Assembly (NCBI RefSeq): GCF_020525925.1 | Contig: NZ_CP084876.1 | Span: 4,960,001-5,024,000 of the forward strand | Source: Klebsiella quasipneumoniae subsp. quasipneumoniae | GTDB lineage: Bacteria; Pseudomonadota; Gammaproteobacteria; Enterobacterales; Enterobacteriaceae | Length of the DNA: 64,000 bases | Direction of reading: 5' to 3' | In this document: positions 23,000 through 32,608 of the stretch, in pieces | How the letters are laid out: each line of letters opens with the position of its first letter | How positions within the stretch are numbered: the stretch's first letter is position 1 | Made by a program: the position numbers and the translations under genes | Notes under the pieces: generated by a model | Told to the model about the DNA's origin: nothing | The model's input: the letters and a program-made list of their open reading frames with translations, nothing else | Databases searched by the model: none

Positions 23000-24580
23000 A
23001 TGAACGCCAACTTGCTATCACGCCTGTTTATCGCCTGGCTCACCTGCCTCGCGACGCTGTTATTCGCCCCTATCCTGCTTGCGGCGGAGGCGGAAAAAGC
23101 GCCGCCGGTGGCAACCGAAGATAACACGCTGTCGATCCATATCGACGACATGCTGCAGCCGTGGAAAGGCGATCTGCCTGGCATGCTTGATCGGCGCACC
23201 ATCCGGGTATTAACCACCTACAGCAAGACCTTCTTTTTTATTGATAAGGGAACCCAACGCGGAGCGACGCACGACATTTTCATGGCGCTGGAAAACGATC
23301 TGAATAAACAGCTGGCCAGGGATAAAAAGCTGAAACAGCGCCACCTGAAGCTACATATCGTTTTCGTGCCGGTCAGCCGGGATAATCTCTTCACCGCGCT
23401 CAATGAAGGTAAAGGGGATATCGTCGCCGCCAACCTGACCATCACTCCGTCGCGGGAAGCCCAGGCCGCTTTCGCTCAGCCGCTCTACAGCGGCGTCAAA
23501 GAGTTGCTGATCTCCGGCCCGGCGTCGCCAAAGGTCGACAGCCTGGAGCAGCTTTCCGGTCAAACGGTCTTTGTTCGCCGCTCCTCCAGCTATTACGACA
23601 GTCTGCAAGCGCTGAACGCCCGATTTGCCAGTGAGTCAAGACCGCCGGTTACCCTGGAAGCGGCGCCGGAAGCGCTGGAGGATGAAGATCTGCTGGAAAT
23701 GCTCAACGCCGGGCTGGTGCCGTTGATCGTCGTCGATCAGCATAAAGCTGTTTTCTGGAAACAGGTGTTTCCGAAAATCCAGGTCCATGACAACGTGGTG
23801 CTGCGCGACGGCGGCAACATTGCGTGGGCGGTACGCCAGGACAGTCCGCAGCTGCTGGCGCTGCTGAACAACTTTGTGAAAAAGAATCGTCAGGGCACCA
23901 CGCTGGGCAATACTCTCCTGCTGCGTTACCTGAAAAACGCTAAATATGTCAAAAATGCCGCAGCGAGTCAGGAACGGCGCAAGTTCCTCGCCATGGTGGA
24001 CGTCTTCCGCAAATATGGCGATCGCTACGATGTCGACTGGCTGCTGATGGCGGCCCAGGGATACCAGGAGTCGCGGCTGAACCAGTCGGTTCGAAGCCAC
24101 GTCGGCGCCGTCGGGGTGATGCAGGTGATGCCCAGCACCGGAAGAGAGCTGAAGGTGGGTGATATTAAACAGCTGGATCCCAACATTCATGCTGGCGTGA
24201 AATATATGCGCTGGATGATAGATCGATACTATGCTGATGAGCCCATGACCCGGCTGGATAAAGCGCTATTTACCTTTGCTTCCTACAACGCCGGTCCAGC
24301 GCGTATCGCCCGCCTGCGCACCATGACCAAACAGCGCGGGTTTGATCCAAACGTCTGGTTCGGTAATGTCGAAAATCTGGCGGCAGAAAAAATCGGCGCG
24401 GAAACGGTGACCTACGTCAGCAATATCTATAAGTATTACATCGCCTATCGGCTGATCGTCGATGACATGGCCCGCAAACAGAAAGCGACGGCCGCGCCGC
24501 GGCAGAGGCCAGCGACACAGCCCGCCGCACCGCAGCCAGGCGTGGCGACGCCCGCAACCGCTCAGGTGCCCGCAGCCTGA
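23000..24580 (+). CDS. MltF-like lytic transglycosylase with solute-binding domain
   Basis: A 526-residue exported protein with the two-domain MltF layout. A signal peptide (about 1-29) precedes an SBP_bac_3-type domain (about 70-310, RTIRVLTTYSKTFFF onward) and a soluble lytic transglycosylase domain (about 345-470) with catalytic Glu357 in GYQESRLNQ, then GVMQVMPSTG and FASYNAGPARI. The family cuts peptidoglycan glycan strands to 1,6-anhydromuropeptides. The last 45 residues are a Pro/Ala/Gln-rich tail absent from E. coli MltF. The usual mltF gene lies elsewhere in enterobacteria, so this is probably a second copy. The TBDR-facing upstream region may share control. Confidence 0.85.
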   Translation: MNANLLSRLFIAWLTCLATLLFAPILLAAEAEKAPPVATEDNTLSIHIDDMLQPWKGDLPGMLDRRTIRVLTTYSKTFFFIDKGTQRGATHDIFMALENDLNKQLARDKKLKQRHLKLHIVFVPVSRDNLFTALNEGKGDIVAANLTITPSREAQAAFAQPLYSGVKELLISGPASPKVDSLEQLSGQTVFVRRSSSYYDSLQALNARFASESRPPVTLEAAPEALEDEDLLEMLNAGLVPLIVVDQHKAVFWKQVFPKIQVHDNVVLRDGGNIAWAVRQDSPQLLALLNNFVKKNRQGTTLGNTLLLRYLKNAKYVKNAAASQERRKFLAMVDVFRKYGDRYDVDWLLMAAQGYQESRLNQSVRSHVGAVGVMQVMPSTGRELKVGDIKQLDPNIHAGVKYMRWMIDRYYADEPMTRLDKALFTFASYNAGPARIARLRTMTKQRGFDPNVWFGNVENLAAEKIGAETVTYVSNIYKYYIAYRLIVDDMARKQKATAAPRQRPATQPAAPQPGVATPATAQVPAA

Positions 24581-24642
24581 AGCGCTCGCGATCCGCGATC
24601 AGTGGTCAAAACGACTCCTGAGGCGGCGGTGGAATAATCATA

Positions 24643-24676
24643 AAAAAAGCCCCGTCGAAACCGGGGCTTTCTGTTT
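24643..24676. terminator. Bidirectional terminator between the MltF-like gene and ssb
   Basis: AAAGCCCC (24646-24653) pairs with GGGGCTTT (24663-24670); the inner arms continue GTCG/CGAAACC. A T-tract follows on the plus strand (CTGTTTT) and seven A precede it, giving a T-run on the minus strand for ssb. Confidence 0.8.
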
Positions 24677-24708
24677 TAACTACGCGGATATTGCGTCTAA
24701 GGCAAGCC

Positions 24709-25233
24709 TTAGAACGGGATATCGTCGTCGAAGTCCATCGGCGGTTCGTTGGAAGGCGCTGCCGGAGCCTGCTGCTGCGGACGGGACTGCGCGCCGCCGC
24801 TGAACTGGTTGCCGCCCTGCGGCTGCTGAGGCTGACCCCAACCGCCCTGCTGCTGGCCGCCACCTGCCGGTGCGCCGCCGCCCTGACGGCCGCCCAGCAT
24901 CTGCATGGTGCCGCCAACGTTCACCACCACTTCAGTGGTGTATTTGTCCTGACCGGATTGATCGGTCCACTTGCGGGTACGCAGCTGGCCTTCAATGTAC
25001 ACCTGAGAGCCTTTACGCAGGTACTCACCAGCGACTTCCGCCAGTTTGCCGAACAGCACAACGCGGTGCCATTCAGTCTGCTCTTTCATTTCGCCGGTCT
25101 GCTTGTCACGCCAGGATTCGGAAGTTGCCAGCGTGAAGTTGGCGACTGCGCCGCCACTTGGCATGTAGCGTACTTCCGGGTCCTGCCCCAGATTACCGAC
25201 GAGAATCACCTTGTTTACGCCTCTGCTGGCCAT
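24709..25233 (-). CDS. ssb: Single-stranded DNA-binding protein Ssb
   Basis: A 174-residue homotetrameric ssDNA-binding protein. The OB fold (about 1-112) starts [19 protein letters not shown]; a Gly/Gln/Pro-rich linker follows (about 115-160); the acidic tip MDFDDDIPF recruits repair and replication proteins. E. coli Ssb has 178 residues. The ATG at 25231-25233 is the conserved start; the longer frame has a non-family lead. Divergent from uvrA with a shared LexA box, as in E. coli. Confidence 0.97.
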   Translation of the reverse strand: MASRGVNKVILVGNLGQDPEVRYMPSGGAVANFTLATSESWRDKQTGEMKEQTEWHRVVLFGKLAEVAGEYLRKGSQVYIEGQLRTRKWTDQSGQDKYTTEVVVNVGGTMQMLGGRQGGGAPAGGGQQQGGWGQPQQPQGGNQFSGGAQSRPQQQAPAAPSNEPPMDFDDDIPF

Positions 25234-25487
25234 GATCGAATCTCCTGAATAATACGTTTTGTATAAGTGTAAACCGGGAATTCTAACACCACAAAGGGAC
25301 AATTTGATAGCTGCTAAGCCAATTCCAGAAAACATGCCGCCGCTATGCAAATTTTCACACGCTTCCCGCAGCGCCATTCCAATACTGTATATTCAGACAG
25401 GTTAAATTGTGTCATAATTAGCCGTTTCTGCCGTTTGTCCTTCAAGCAAACCAGGCAATCCGTGTATCTACCTACCGGGAAAGGTGA
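25234..25487. promoter_or_regulatory. ssb/uvrA divergent promoter region
   Basis: The 254 bp between ssb and uvrA carry the LexA box at 25383-25402 and AT-rich promoter tracts. The layout is that of the known SOS-controlled uvrA and partly SOS-controlled ssb promoters of E. coli. Confidence 0.75.
25383..25402. promoter_or_regulatory. LexA box of uvrA/ssb
   Basis: TACTGTATATTCAGACAGGT contains CTG (25385-25387) and CAG (25398-25400) separated by exactly 10 bp, with an AT-rich centre. It is the SOS operator of the divergent pair. Confidence 0.85.
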
Positions 25488-28313
25488 ATGGATAAGATCG
25501 AAGTTCGGGGCGCCCGCACCCATAATCTCAAAAACATCAACCTCGTTATCCCGCGCGACAAACTCATTGTCGTCACCGGGCTTTCCGGGTCTGGCAAATC
25601 TTCACTGGCTTTCGACACCCTGTATGCCGAAGGCCAGCGTCGCTACGTCGAATCGCTCTCCGCCTATGCGCGACAGTTCCTGTCGCTGATGGAGAAGCCG
25701 GACGTCGACCATATCGAAGGGCTGTCGCCGGCGATTTCCATCGAACAGAAATCAACCTCTCACAACCCCCGCTCGACGGTGGGTACTATTACCGAAATTC
25801 ACGACTACCTGCGTCTGCTGTACGCCCGCGTCGGCGAGCCGCGCTGTCCGGACCACGACGTGCCGCTGGCGGCGCAGACCGTCAGCCAGATGGTCGATAA
25901 CGTCCTCGCCCAGCCGGAAGGCCTGCGTCTGATGCTGCTGGCGCCCATTATTAAAGAGCGTAAGGGCGAGCACACCAAAACCCTGGAAAACCTCGCCAGC
26001 CAGGGCTATATCCGCGCACGGATAGACGGCGAAGTCTGCGATCTCTCGGATCCGCCGAAGCTGGAGCTGCAGAAGAAACACACCATCGAGGTGGTAATTG
26101 ACCGCTTCAAGGTGCGCGACGATCTGGCGCAACGTCTGGCCGAGTCGTTTGAAACCGCGCTGGAGCTCTCCGGCGGTACCGCCATCGTGGCCAATATGGA
26201 TGATGAGAAAGCGGAAGAACTGCTGTTTTCCGCCAACTTCGCCTGCCCGATCTGCGGCTACAGCATGCGCGAGCTGGAGCCGCGCCTGTTCTCCTTCAAC
26301 AACCCGGCGGGCGCCTGCCCGACCTGCGACGGCCTCGGCGTGCAGCAATATTTCGATCCCGATCGCGTGGTGCAAAATCCGGAGCTGTCGCTGGCGGGCG
26401 GCGCCATCCGCGGCTGGGATCGGCGTAACTTCTACTACTTCCAGATGCTGAAGTCGCTGGCGGAGCACTACAAGTTCGACGTCGAAGCGCCGTGGGGCAC
26501 TCTCAGCGCCAGCGTGCAGAAAGTGGTCCTGTACGGTTCCGGTAAAGAGAATATTGAATTCAAATACATGAACGACCGCGGCGACACCTCGGTACGCCGC
26601 CATCCGTTCGAAGGCGTGCTGCATAACATGGAGCGCCGCTACAAAGAGACGGAATCCAGCGCGGTGCGCGAAGAGCTGGCGAAGTTCATCAGCAATCGCC
26701 CGTGCGCCAGCTGCGACGGTACGCGTCTGCGCCGCGAGGCGCGCCACGTGTTTGTGGAAAACACCCCGCTGCCGACCATTTCCGATATGAGCATCGGCCA
26801 CGCGATGGACTTCTTCAACAATCTGAAACTCTCCGGCCAGCGGGCGAAAATCGCCGAAAAAGTGCTGAAAGAGATTGGCGATCGCCTGAAGTTCCTCGTC
26901 AACGTCGGCCTCAACTACCTGACGCTCTCCCGTTCGGCGGAAACGCTCTCCGGCGGCGAGGCCCAGCGTATCCGCCTGGCGAGCCAGATTGGCGCTGGAC
27001 TGGTTGGCGTGATGTACGTCCTGGATGAGCCCTCCATCGGCCTGCACCAGCGCGATAACGAGCGCCTGCTCGGGACCCTGATTCACCTGCGTAATTTGGG
27101 CAACACGGTGATCGTCGTTGAGCATGACGAAGACGCCATTCGCGCCGCCGACCATGTGATCGATATCGGCCCTGGGGCCGGGGTCCACGGCGGCCAGGTG
27201 GTGGCGGAAGGGCCGCTGGAGGCCATTATGGCCGTCCCGGAATCCCTGACCGGCCAGTTCATGAGCGGCAAGCGCAAAATTGAAGTGCCGAAGCAGCGCG
27301 TGCCCGCCGATCCGGAGAAAGTCCTCAAACTGACCGGCGCGCGCGGCAACAACCTGAAAGACGTGACGCTGACTCTGCCGGTGGGCCTGTTTACCTGCAT
27401 TACCGGCGTCTCCGGCTCGGGTAAATCAACGCTGATCAACGATACCCTGTTCCCGATTGCCCAGCGTCAGCTTAACGGGGCGACCATCGCCGAACCGGCG
27501 CCGTATCGCGATATTCAGGGGCTGGAGCACTTCGATAAAGTCATCGATATCGACCAGAGCCCGATCGGCCGTACGCCGCGCTCCAACCCCGCGACCTATA
27601 CCGGGGTGTTTACGCCGGTGCGCGAGCTCTTCGCCGGGGTGCCGGAATCACGTTCCCGTGGTTATACGCCGGGTCGTTTCAGTTTTAACGTCCGCGGCGG
27701 TCGCTGCGAAGCCTGCCAGGGCGACGGGGTGATCAAGGTCGAAATGCACTTCCTGCCGGATATCTACGTACCGTGCGACCAGTGCAAAGGTAAGCGTTAT
27801 AACCGCGAAACGCTGGAGATTAAGTACAAGGGCAAAACCATCCACGAAGTGCTGGATATGACCATTGAAGAAGCGCGCGAGTTCTTTGATGCCGTACCGG
27901 CGCTGGCGCGTAAGCTGCAAACCCTGATGGATGTCGGCCTGACCTATATCCGTCTCGGCCAGTCGGCGACGACGCTGTCCGGCGGCGAGGCGCAGCGCGT
28001 GAAGCTGGCGCGCGAGCTGTCCAAGCGCGGTACCGGCCAGACGCTGTATATCCTCGATGAGCCGACCACCGGTCTGCACTTCGCCGATATCCAGCAGCTG
28101 CTGGAAGTGCTGCACCAGCTGCGCGATCAGGGCAATACCATCGTGGTGATTGAGCACAACCTCGACGTGATAAAAACTGCCGACTGGATTGTCGATCTCG
28201 GCCCGGAAGGCGGCAGCGGCGGCGGCGAAATTCTGGTTTCCGGTACGCCGGAAACCGTCGCTGAGTGCGAAGCTTCGCACACCGCGCGCTTCCTGAAGCC
28301 GATGCTGAAATAA
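25488..28313 (+). CDS. uvrA: Excinuclease ABC subunit A (UvrA)
   Basis: A 941-residue dimeric ATPase that finds bulky DNA lesions and loads UvrB for nucleotide-excision repair. It has two ABC modules: Walker [11 protein letters not shown] near residue 31 and [10 protein letters not shown] near 640, and signature regions LSGGEAQR at about 488 and 827. Zinc-finger cysteines appear in the first (CPICG...CPTCDG) and second (CEACQGDG...CDQCKG) modules. Length is that of E. coli (940). The uvrA stop codon lies directly next to the end of convergent yjbR, so the two transcripts must overlap beyond the stops. Confidence 0.98.
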   Translation: MDKIEVRGARTHNLKNINLVIPRDKLIVVTGLSGSGKSSLAFDTLYAEGQRRYVESLSAYARQFLSLMEKPDVDHIEGLSPAISIEQKSTSHNPRSTVGTITEIHDYLRLLYARVGEPRCPDHDVPLAAQTVSQMVDNVLAQPEGLRLMLLAPIIKERKGEHTKTLENLASQGYIRARIDGEVCDLSDPPKLELQKKHTIEVVIDRFKVRDDLAQRLAESFETALELSGGTAIVANMDDEKAEELLFSANFACPICGYSMRELEPRLFSFNNPAGACPTCDGLGVQQYFDPDRVVQNPELSLAGGAIRGWDRRNFYYFQMLKSLAEHYKFDVEAPWGTLSASVQKVVLYGSGKENIEFKYMNDRGDTSVRRHPFEGVLHNMERRYKETESSAVREELAKFISNRPCASCDGTRLRREARHVFVENTPLPTISDMSIGHAMDFFNNLKLSGQRAKIAEKVLKEIGDRLKFLVNVGLNYLTLSRSAETLSGGEAQRIRLASQIGAGLVGVMYVLDEPSIGLHQRDNERLLGTLIHLRNLGNTVIVVEHDEDAIRAADHVIDIGPGAGVHGGQVVAEGPLEAIMAVPESLTGQFMSGKRKIEVPKQRVPADPEKVLKLTGARGNNLKDVTLTLPVGLFTCITGVSGSGKSTLINDTLFPIAQRQLNGATIAEPAPYRDIQGLEHFDKVIDIDQSPIGRTPRSNPATYTGVFTPVRELFAGVPESRSRGYTPGRFSFNVRGGRCEACQGDGVIKVEMHFLPDIYVPCDQCKGKRYNRETLEIKYKGKTIHEVLDMTIEEAREFFDAVPALARKLQTLMDVGLTYIRLGQSATTLSGGEAQRVKLARELSKRGTGQTLYILDEPTTGLHFADIQQLLEVLHQLRDQGNTIVVIEHNLDVIKTADWIVDLGPEGGSGGGEILVSGTPETVAECEASHTARFLKPMLK

Positions 28314-28670
28314 TTAGCGGGAAAGCTGCTGCCGGACCGGCTCCGGCAGCATTTTCACCGCCTGCTGGTAAGACGCATCGACCAGGTAGTAGATTTGCGA
28401 ATCCGGCAGCGAGCCATCCAGAAAGACGGTGCTCCAGTGCGCTTTATTGAGATGCTTGCTGGGCCGGACGTCGCGATGCTGCTGCCGCAGGAGCTCCGCC
28501 AGCTCCGGACTCGCCTTCAACGCAACCGCCGGCCGCTGGTCTTCGACCTCCTTCACCATGGCAAACAGCACGTCCGAGACCTTAATCTGCGTGGCTTTCC
28601 AGTCGCTGTGGACGCTCTGCTCTGCTCCCGGCTTCGCCATGCAGTACTGCAATAACTCCGAAATTGTCAT
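28314..28670 (-). CDS. yjbR: MmcQ/YjbR-family DNA-binding-like protein
   Basis: A 118-residue protein identical in length to E. coli YjbR. The CyaY-like (frataxin-like) fold is suggested by MTISELLQYCMAKPGAEQ and the segment KHLNKAHWSTVFLDGSLPD (double-stranded DNA-binding fold in solved YjbR structures). Physiological role is unknown. It is 3 bp downstream of yjbQ and likely co-transcribed with it. Confidence 0.9.
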   Translation of the reverse strand: MTISELLQYCMAKPGAEQSVHSDWKATQIKVSDVLFAMVKEVEDQRPAVALKASPELAELLRQQHRDVRPSKHLNKAHWSTVFLDGSLPDSQIYYLVDASYQQAVKMLPEPVRQQLSR

Positions 28671-28673
28671 CTT

Positions 28674-29090
28674 TTATTCCCCCATGAGCGTCGCAACGAT
28701 GTGCCGCGAACCGCCGTGTATCCGATGCTCCCCCAGCCAGATGCCCTGCCAGGTCCCCAGCCTGACGCGTCCGTCCTCGACCGGCAGCATCAGCGACACG
28801 CCAAGCATCGATGATTTGATGTGCGACGGCATATCGTCAGGGCCTTCATAATCATGTTCGTACGGCGCATTGTCCGGCACGGCGTTAAGAAAATACTGCT
28901 CCATGTCATACCGGACGGTGGGATCGCAGTTTTCGTTGAGCGTCAGGGAAGCGGAAGTATGCTGGAGCAGGAGGTGTAGCAGGCCGACCTTCACCCCGGA
29001 CAGCCCGCGGATCTGGCCGAGTATTTCGTCGGTGACCAGATGAAAACCACGGGATTTGGGCCCAAGCGTCAGGGTTTGCTGATACCACAT
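28674..29090 (-). CDS. yjbQ: UPF0047-family protein YjbQ
   Basis: A 138-residue protein of the widespread UPF0047 family, same length as E. coli YjbQ. The family signature is in [18 protein letters not shown] and [16 protein letters not shown]. coli members can substitute for thiamine-phosphate synthase in suppressor tests; the natural reaction is not settled. Two adjacent ATGs occur (29091-29093 and 29088-29090); the second is better placed after AAGGAG and matches the family N-terminus. Upstream of yjbR in a probable two-gene operon. Confidence 0.93.
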   Translation of the reverse strand: MWYQQTLTLGPKSRGFHLVTDEILGQIRGLSGVKVGLLHLLLQHTSASLTLNENCDPTVRYDMEQYFLNAVPDNAPYEHDYEGPDDMPSHIKSSMLGVSLMLPVEDGRVRLGTWQGIWLGEHRIHGGSRHIVATLMGE

Positions 29091-29173
29091 CATCGACTCC
29101 TTTTTGCGAATGAATCCCTCTAAGTGTGCAGCAATACGTGAAAAGGTAAAACCTTCCACCCCGGATTTTGCAT

Positions 29174-29203
29174 AAAAAAACGGCAGCGTCACCGCTGCCG
29201 TTT
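29174..29203 (-). terminator. Terminator of aphA
   Basis: CGGCAGCG (29181-29188) pairs with CGCTGCCG (29193-29200), extended by AAA/TTT, and seven T follow on the minus strand. It lies 19 bp downstream of the aphA stop. Confidence 0.88.
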
Positions 29204-29221
29204 ATCCCGTTCAGGCGCCCA

Positions 29222-29935
29222 TCAGTATTCGGAATTGACGATCACTTCTTCGCCCAGCGCGCCGGCCATCGGCAGCGGCTTGTAGGAGGAGTTGGCGGCG
29301 CGCAGCACGCGGATCCCGCGGGCGCCCGCCTCGCGGGCAGCGGTAATGTCGTTATCCGAGTCGCCATAGAAAACCTTTATCTGCTTCGCCTGCAGCCACT
29401 GGGTCTTGGTGTTCTGACCCGGCTTATCGCCAGCGAAAATTACCGGGTTCATATTGGCGGCCGGGATGAGGAAATCATCCTGCAGGGTTTTAGAAACGGT
29501 TTCTGTTTTGGTCTGGCTGCGGCCGGTGACGAACCAGATGCTGTCGCCACGCTTCACATGCATGGCAATCAGCTGGCGCGCCACCTCTTTTGGCATGCTG
29601 AATTCGTCCCAGCCGTTGTTCATTTTTTCCCAGAACTGCGGGTTTTTCAGGTAATCCTCACTGCCGGGGGAGAAGGTTTTTTGCCCGCGCCAGAAACCGG
29701 GACTGGAGAAGAGGACGGTATCATCGATATCAAAACCGACGGCCATCGGCGGGCGCCCCAGCAGGCTGTTCTCAATTTGCGCCACCGAAACCCAGTGGAT
29801 CGGCGCCTGCTCGGCCAGCTGGGCCACGTTGGTACCGACCCACAGCGGCTGCGGCGTGGAGGCGCGCGCCACGACGGCGCTGTTCAGCGTGAACAGGAGA
29901 GAGGCCGCCGCAAGGGCGAGAGTAAGTTTGCGCAT
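29222..29935 (-). CDS. aphA: Periplasmic class B acid phosphatase AphA
   Basis: A 237-residue periplasmic phosphatase/phosphotransferase of the DDDD superfamily, known as a homotetramer that removes phosphate from nucleotides and organic phosphomonoesters. The signal [20 protein letters not shown] ends near VVARA. The active-site motif [11 protein letters not shown] carries the nucleophile Asp and its partner; VTGRSQ and the later YGDSDNDI supply the other motifs. The ATG at 29933-29935 gives a canonical signal; the longer frame adds seven residues. It is monocistronic with its own terminator. Confidence 0.94.
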   Translation of the reverse strand: MRKLTLALAAASLLFTLNSAVVARASTPQPLWVGTNVAQLAEQAPIHWVSVAQIENSLLGRPPMAVGFDIDDTVLFSSPGFWRGQKTFSPGSEDYLKNPQFWEKMNNGWDEFSMPKEVARQLIAMHVKRGDSIWFVTGRSQTKTETVSKTLQDDFLIPAANMNPVIFAGDKPGQNTKTQWLQAKQIKVFYGDSDNDITAAREAGARGIRVLRAANSSYKPLPMAGALGEEVIVNSEY

Positions 29936-30080
29936 ATTTATCCCTAAATCTATCAATCATTATTGTTTTCAATAATGTGCATGCTTAGTAACGTCCCGAC
30001 CTTACCCGCAGGCGACAGGGATGAAAAGCCTTTTTCGCGCTGATGTCATAGAAAAAGAGGATGATCACAATCAGAGGGGG

Positions 30081-30112
30081 TTGCCTCTGCCCGTTGACCG
30101 GCAGAGACAACC
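30081..30112 (-). terminator. Possible hairpin after tyrB
   Basis: CTCTGCC (30085-30091) pairs with GGCAGAG (30100-30106), flanked by GTTG and CAAC arms with one mismatch. No clear T-run follows on the minus strand, so it is a weak or Rho-assisted terminator candidate. Confidence 0.35.
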
Positions 30113-30126
30113 TGCTGGAGAGCGGC

Positions 30127-31320
30127 TTACATTACCGCGGTAAAGGCTTTCGCTACCTGCTGAACATTACGTGAGTTTAACCCCGCCACGCACATACGTC
30201 CGCTGGCAATCAGGTAGACGCCAAACTCGTCGCGCAGGCGATCCACCTGCGCCGCGCTGAAGCCGGTGTAGCTGAACATCCCGCGCTGCTTGAGCAGATA
30301 ATCCACTTTGCTGCCCGGAGCAACCTGCTGCAGCGCGTCGACCAGCGCCTGACGCATGGTCAGGATATGCGCGCGCATGGCGTCCACTTCCGCCTGCCAG
30401 GTGGCTTTCAGCCCGGCATCGTTCAGCACCGTCGCCACCACCTGCGCGCCAAAGCTCGGCGGGCTGGAGTAGTTGCGGCGCACGGTGGCCTTCAGCTGGC
30501 CCAGCACGCGGCCTGCGGTTTCACTGTCTTCACAGACCACCGACAGGCCGCCGACGCGCTCCCCGTACAGGGAGAAAATTTTGGAGAAAGAGTTGCTGAC
30601 CAGCATCGGCATCCCGGCGCTGGCGATGGCGCGAATGGCGTAGGCATCCTCTTCCAGCCCTGCGCCAAAGCCCTGGTAGGCAATGTCGAGGAACGGGATC
30701 AGCTGACGCGCTTTCAGGATCTCCACCACACGATCCCACTGTTCCGGCGTCAGGTCGGCGCCGGTCGGGTTGTGGCAGCAGGGGTGCAGCAGCACAATGT
30801 CGCGCGCCGGCAGCGTTTGCAGCGTCGCCAGCAGCGCTTCAAAGCGCACGCCGTTGGTGGCTTTATCAAACCAGGGGTAAGTACTTACTTCGAAGCCAGC
30901 CCCTTCAAATATGGCGATGTGGTTTTCCCAGGTCGGGTCACTGACCCAGACATGAGACTCAGGAAAGTAGCGTTTGAGGAAGTCGGCCCCGACCTTCAGC
31001 GCGCCCGAACCGCCGACCGTCTGAATGGAGGCGATGCGGTTTTGCTTAAGCGCGCTATGCTCTGCGCCAAACAGCAGCGGGGCAATCACCTGGCGGTAGC
31101 CGCTCAGCCCTTCCATTGGCAGATACAGCGAGGCGCCGTGCGGCTCGGCGTTCAGGCGCGCTTCCGCTTCCGCCACCGCCTGCAGCTGCGGGATAATGCC
31201 GTCATCGTTGTAATACAGCCCGATACTCAGGTTGACTTTGTCGCTTCGCGGGTCTTCTTTGAAGCGTTCCATCAGAGAAAGAATTGGGTCGCCGGCGTAG
31301 GCGTCAACTTTTTGAAACAC
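30127..31320 (-). CDS. tyrB: Aromatic amino acid aminotransferase TyrB
   Basis: Pyridoxal-phosphate enzyme (class I aminotransferase) for the last step of tyrosine and phenylalanine synthesis, also acting on leucine. From a GTG at 31318-31320 it has 397 residues, like E. coli TyrB, starting [19 protein letters not shown]. The PLP lysine lies in [17 protein letters not shown] and the pyridine-side Asp in [10 protein letters not shown]. The ATG at 31360-31362 would add 14 non-family residues. The GTG follows GGAG. A TyrR-like half-palindrome TGTAAA-N6-GATACA overlaps 31325-31342, and TyrR repression is known for E. coli tyrB. Confidence 0.96.
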   Translation of the reverse strand: MFQKVDAYAGDPILSLMERFKEDPRSDKVNLSIGLYYNDDGIIPQLQAVAEAEARLNAEPHGASLYLPMEGLSGYRQVIAPLLFGAEHSALKQNRIASIQTVGGSGALKVGADFLKRYFPESHVWVSDPTWENHIAIFEGAGFEVSTYPWFDKATNGVRFEALLATLQTLPARDIVLLHPCCHNPTGADLTPEQWDRVVEILKARQLIPFLDIAYQGFGAGLEEDAYAIRAIASAGMPMLVSNSFSKIFSLYGERVGGLSVVCEDSETAGRVLGQLKATVRRNYSSPPSFGAQVVATVLNDAGLKATWQAEVDAMRAHILTMRQALVDALQQVAPGSKVDYLLKQRGMFSYTGFSAAQVDRLRDEFGVYLIASGRMCVAGLNSRNVQQVAKAFTAVM

Positions 31321-31324
31321 GCGA

Positions 31325-31342
31325 TGTATCTCCAGGTTTACA
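31325..31342 (-). promoter_or_regulatory. Weak TyrR-like box
   Basis: On the minus strand TGTAAACCTGGAGATACA has a perfect left half and a 4-of-6 right half against TGTAAA-N6-TTTACA. It overlaps the tyrB ribosome-binding region, so it is only a tentative site. Confidence 0.3.
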
Positions 31343-31415
31343 TAGGGCAGGTTCTTACACAATAAACCGGATATGACGGCAGGTCGAGAGGATGTTGAGG
31401 GGAAAGTGACTGCGC

Positions 31416-31436
31416 AGCGGTATAAACCGCTTTTTT
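31416..31436 (+). terminator. Orphan plus-strand terminator between alr and tyrB
   Basis: AGCGGT/ACCGCT (6-bp stem, 4-nt loop ATAA) is followed by six T on the plus strand. Both flanking genes run on the minus strand, so it would end an unannotated plus-strand transcript, or its inverted form may be part of alr/tyrB leader structure. Confidence 0.45.
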
Positions 31437-31497
31437 GTCTGCGGCTATACCGATTGCGTACCGGACCAGCGTCTGAGCTATCCGGTACGAACGAGGC

Positions 31498-32577
31498 TTA
31501 GTCGAGGTATTTCATGGCGACGCGGGAGGTCAGTCGCGTAATAAGTTCGTAAGCGCTCACTTTCGTTATCTCGGCGATACGCTCTACCGGGAGTCCCTCT
31601 CCCCACAGCACCACCGCGTCGCCGGCTTTATCCTCGGCCTGCGGGCCGAGGTCAACACAGATCATATCCATCGCCACCCGGCCGACAATCGGCACTTCGC
31701 GGCCATTGACCAGCACTGGGGTGCCCGACGGCGCGGCGCGCGGATAACCGTCGCCATAGCCCATCGCGACCACGCCGAGCCGAGTGTCGCGTTCGCTGAT
31801 CCAGGTGCCGCCGTAGCCGACGGGCTCCCCTGCTTTATGCTCGCGCACGGCAATCAGGCTGGACGTCAGGGTCATCACCGGCTGACAGTCAAAATCTTTC
31901 CCGGTGGAGCGATCGTCCAGCGGCGACACGCCATACAGGATAATGCCCGGACGCACCCAGTCATAATGCGACTGCGGCCACAGCAGGATGCCACCCGAGG
32001 CGGCAATAGAGCGCCATCCCGGCTTGCCTTCGGTAAAGGTGGTGAAGATATCCAGCTGCCGTTCGGTGGCGCCGCAGGTCGGCTCATCGGCGCGGGCGAA
32101 GTGGCTCACCACGTTGACCGGCTGGCGGACGTTTTTGCACTGGCTCAGACGCTGATAAAACGCCTCAGCTTCCTCCGGGCGCACCCCTAAGCGATGCATA
32201 CCGGTATCCAGTTTCATCCACACGGTCACCGGCTCGGGGAGGTCGGCTTGCTCCAGCGCCGCCAGCTGTTCGGGGCTATGCACCGCCGTATGCAGACGCT
32301 GAGCGGCGATCACCGCCAGGTCTTCCGCCGCAAAAAAGCCTTCCAGCAGGAGGATCGGCTGGGCGATCCCCCCCGCTCGCAGGCGCAGCGCCTCTTCCAG
32401 GCGGGCGACGCCAAAAGCGTCGGCGTCGGTCAGCGTTCGCGCGGTCTCAACAAGACCGTGTCCGTAGGCGTTCGCTTTCACCACCGCAACCAGTTTGCTG
32501 GCAGGCGCCAGTTCACGCAGACGTTGCAGGTTGTGTCGCAGAGCGCGGCGGTTGATAACTACAGTTGCCGCTTGCAT
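31498..32577 (-). CDS. alr: Alanine racemase Alr (constitutive)
   Basis: PLP enzyme that interconverts L- and D-alanine for peptidoglycan synthesis. The 359 residues equal E. coli Alr. The PLP lysine is Lys34 in [10 protein letters not shown]; the second catalytic base region is [13 protein letters not shown]. The barrel domain fills about 1-230 and the beta domain the remainder, ending RVAMKYLD. The gene lies directly downstream of dnaB (31 bp between alr ATG and dnaB stop), as in E. coli, and may be co-transcribed with it. Confidence 0.97.
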   Translation of the reverse strand: MQAATVVINRRALRHNLQRLRELAPASKLVAVVKANAYGHGLVETARTLTDADAFGVARLEEALRLRAGGIAQPILLLEGFFAAEDLAVIAAQRLHTAVHSPEQLAALEQADLPEPVTVWMKLDTGMHRLGVRPEEAEAFYQRLSQCKNVRQPVNVVSHFARADEPTCGATERQLDIFTTFTEGKPGWRSIAASGGILLWPQSHYDWVRPGIILYGVSPLDDRSTGKDFDCQPVMTLTSSLIAVREHKAGEPVGYGGTWISERDTRLGVVAMGYGDGYPRAAPSGTPVLVNGREVPIVGRVAMDMICVDLGPQAEDKAGDAVVLWGEGLPVERIAEITKVSAYELITRLTSRVAMKYLD

Positions 32578-32608
32578 TTGAATTCCTTAATTAAAGAAGG
32601 AGGAAGGA

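Noticed and set aside
25752..27188. 478-codon open frame on the minus strand inside uvrA
   Set aside because: It is fully antisense to UvrA, whose motifs are intact; the frame is a product of high GC and shows His/Arg/Gln-rich, non-protein-like composition.
30001..30060. Possible promoter or small gene upstream of aphA
   Set aside because: Nothing beyond ordinary promoter-like AT content was seen.
30367..31365. 332-codon plus-strand frame inside tyrB
   Set aside because: Antisense shadow of TyrB; His/Arg-rich and unsupported by ribosome-binding signals.
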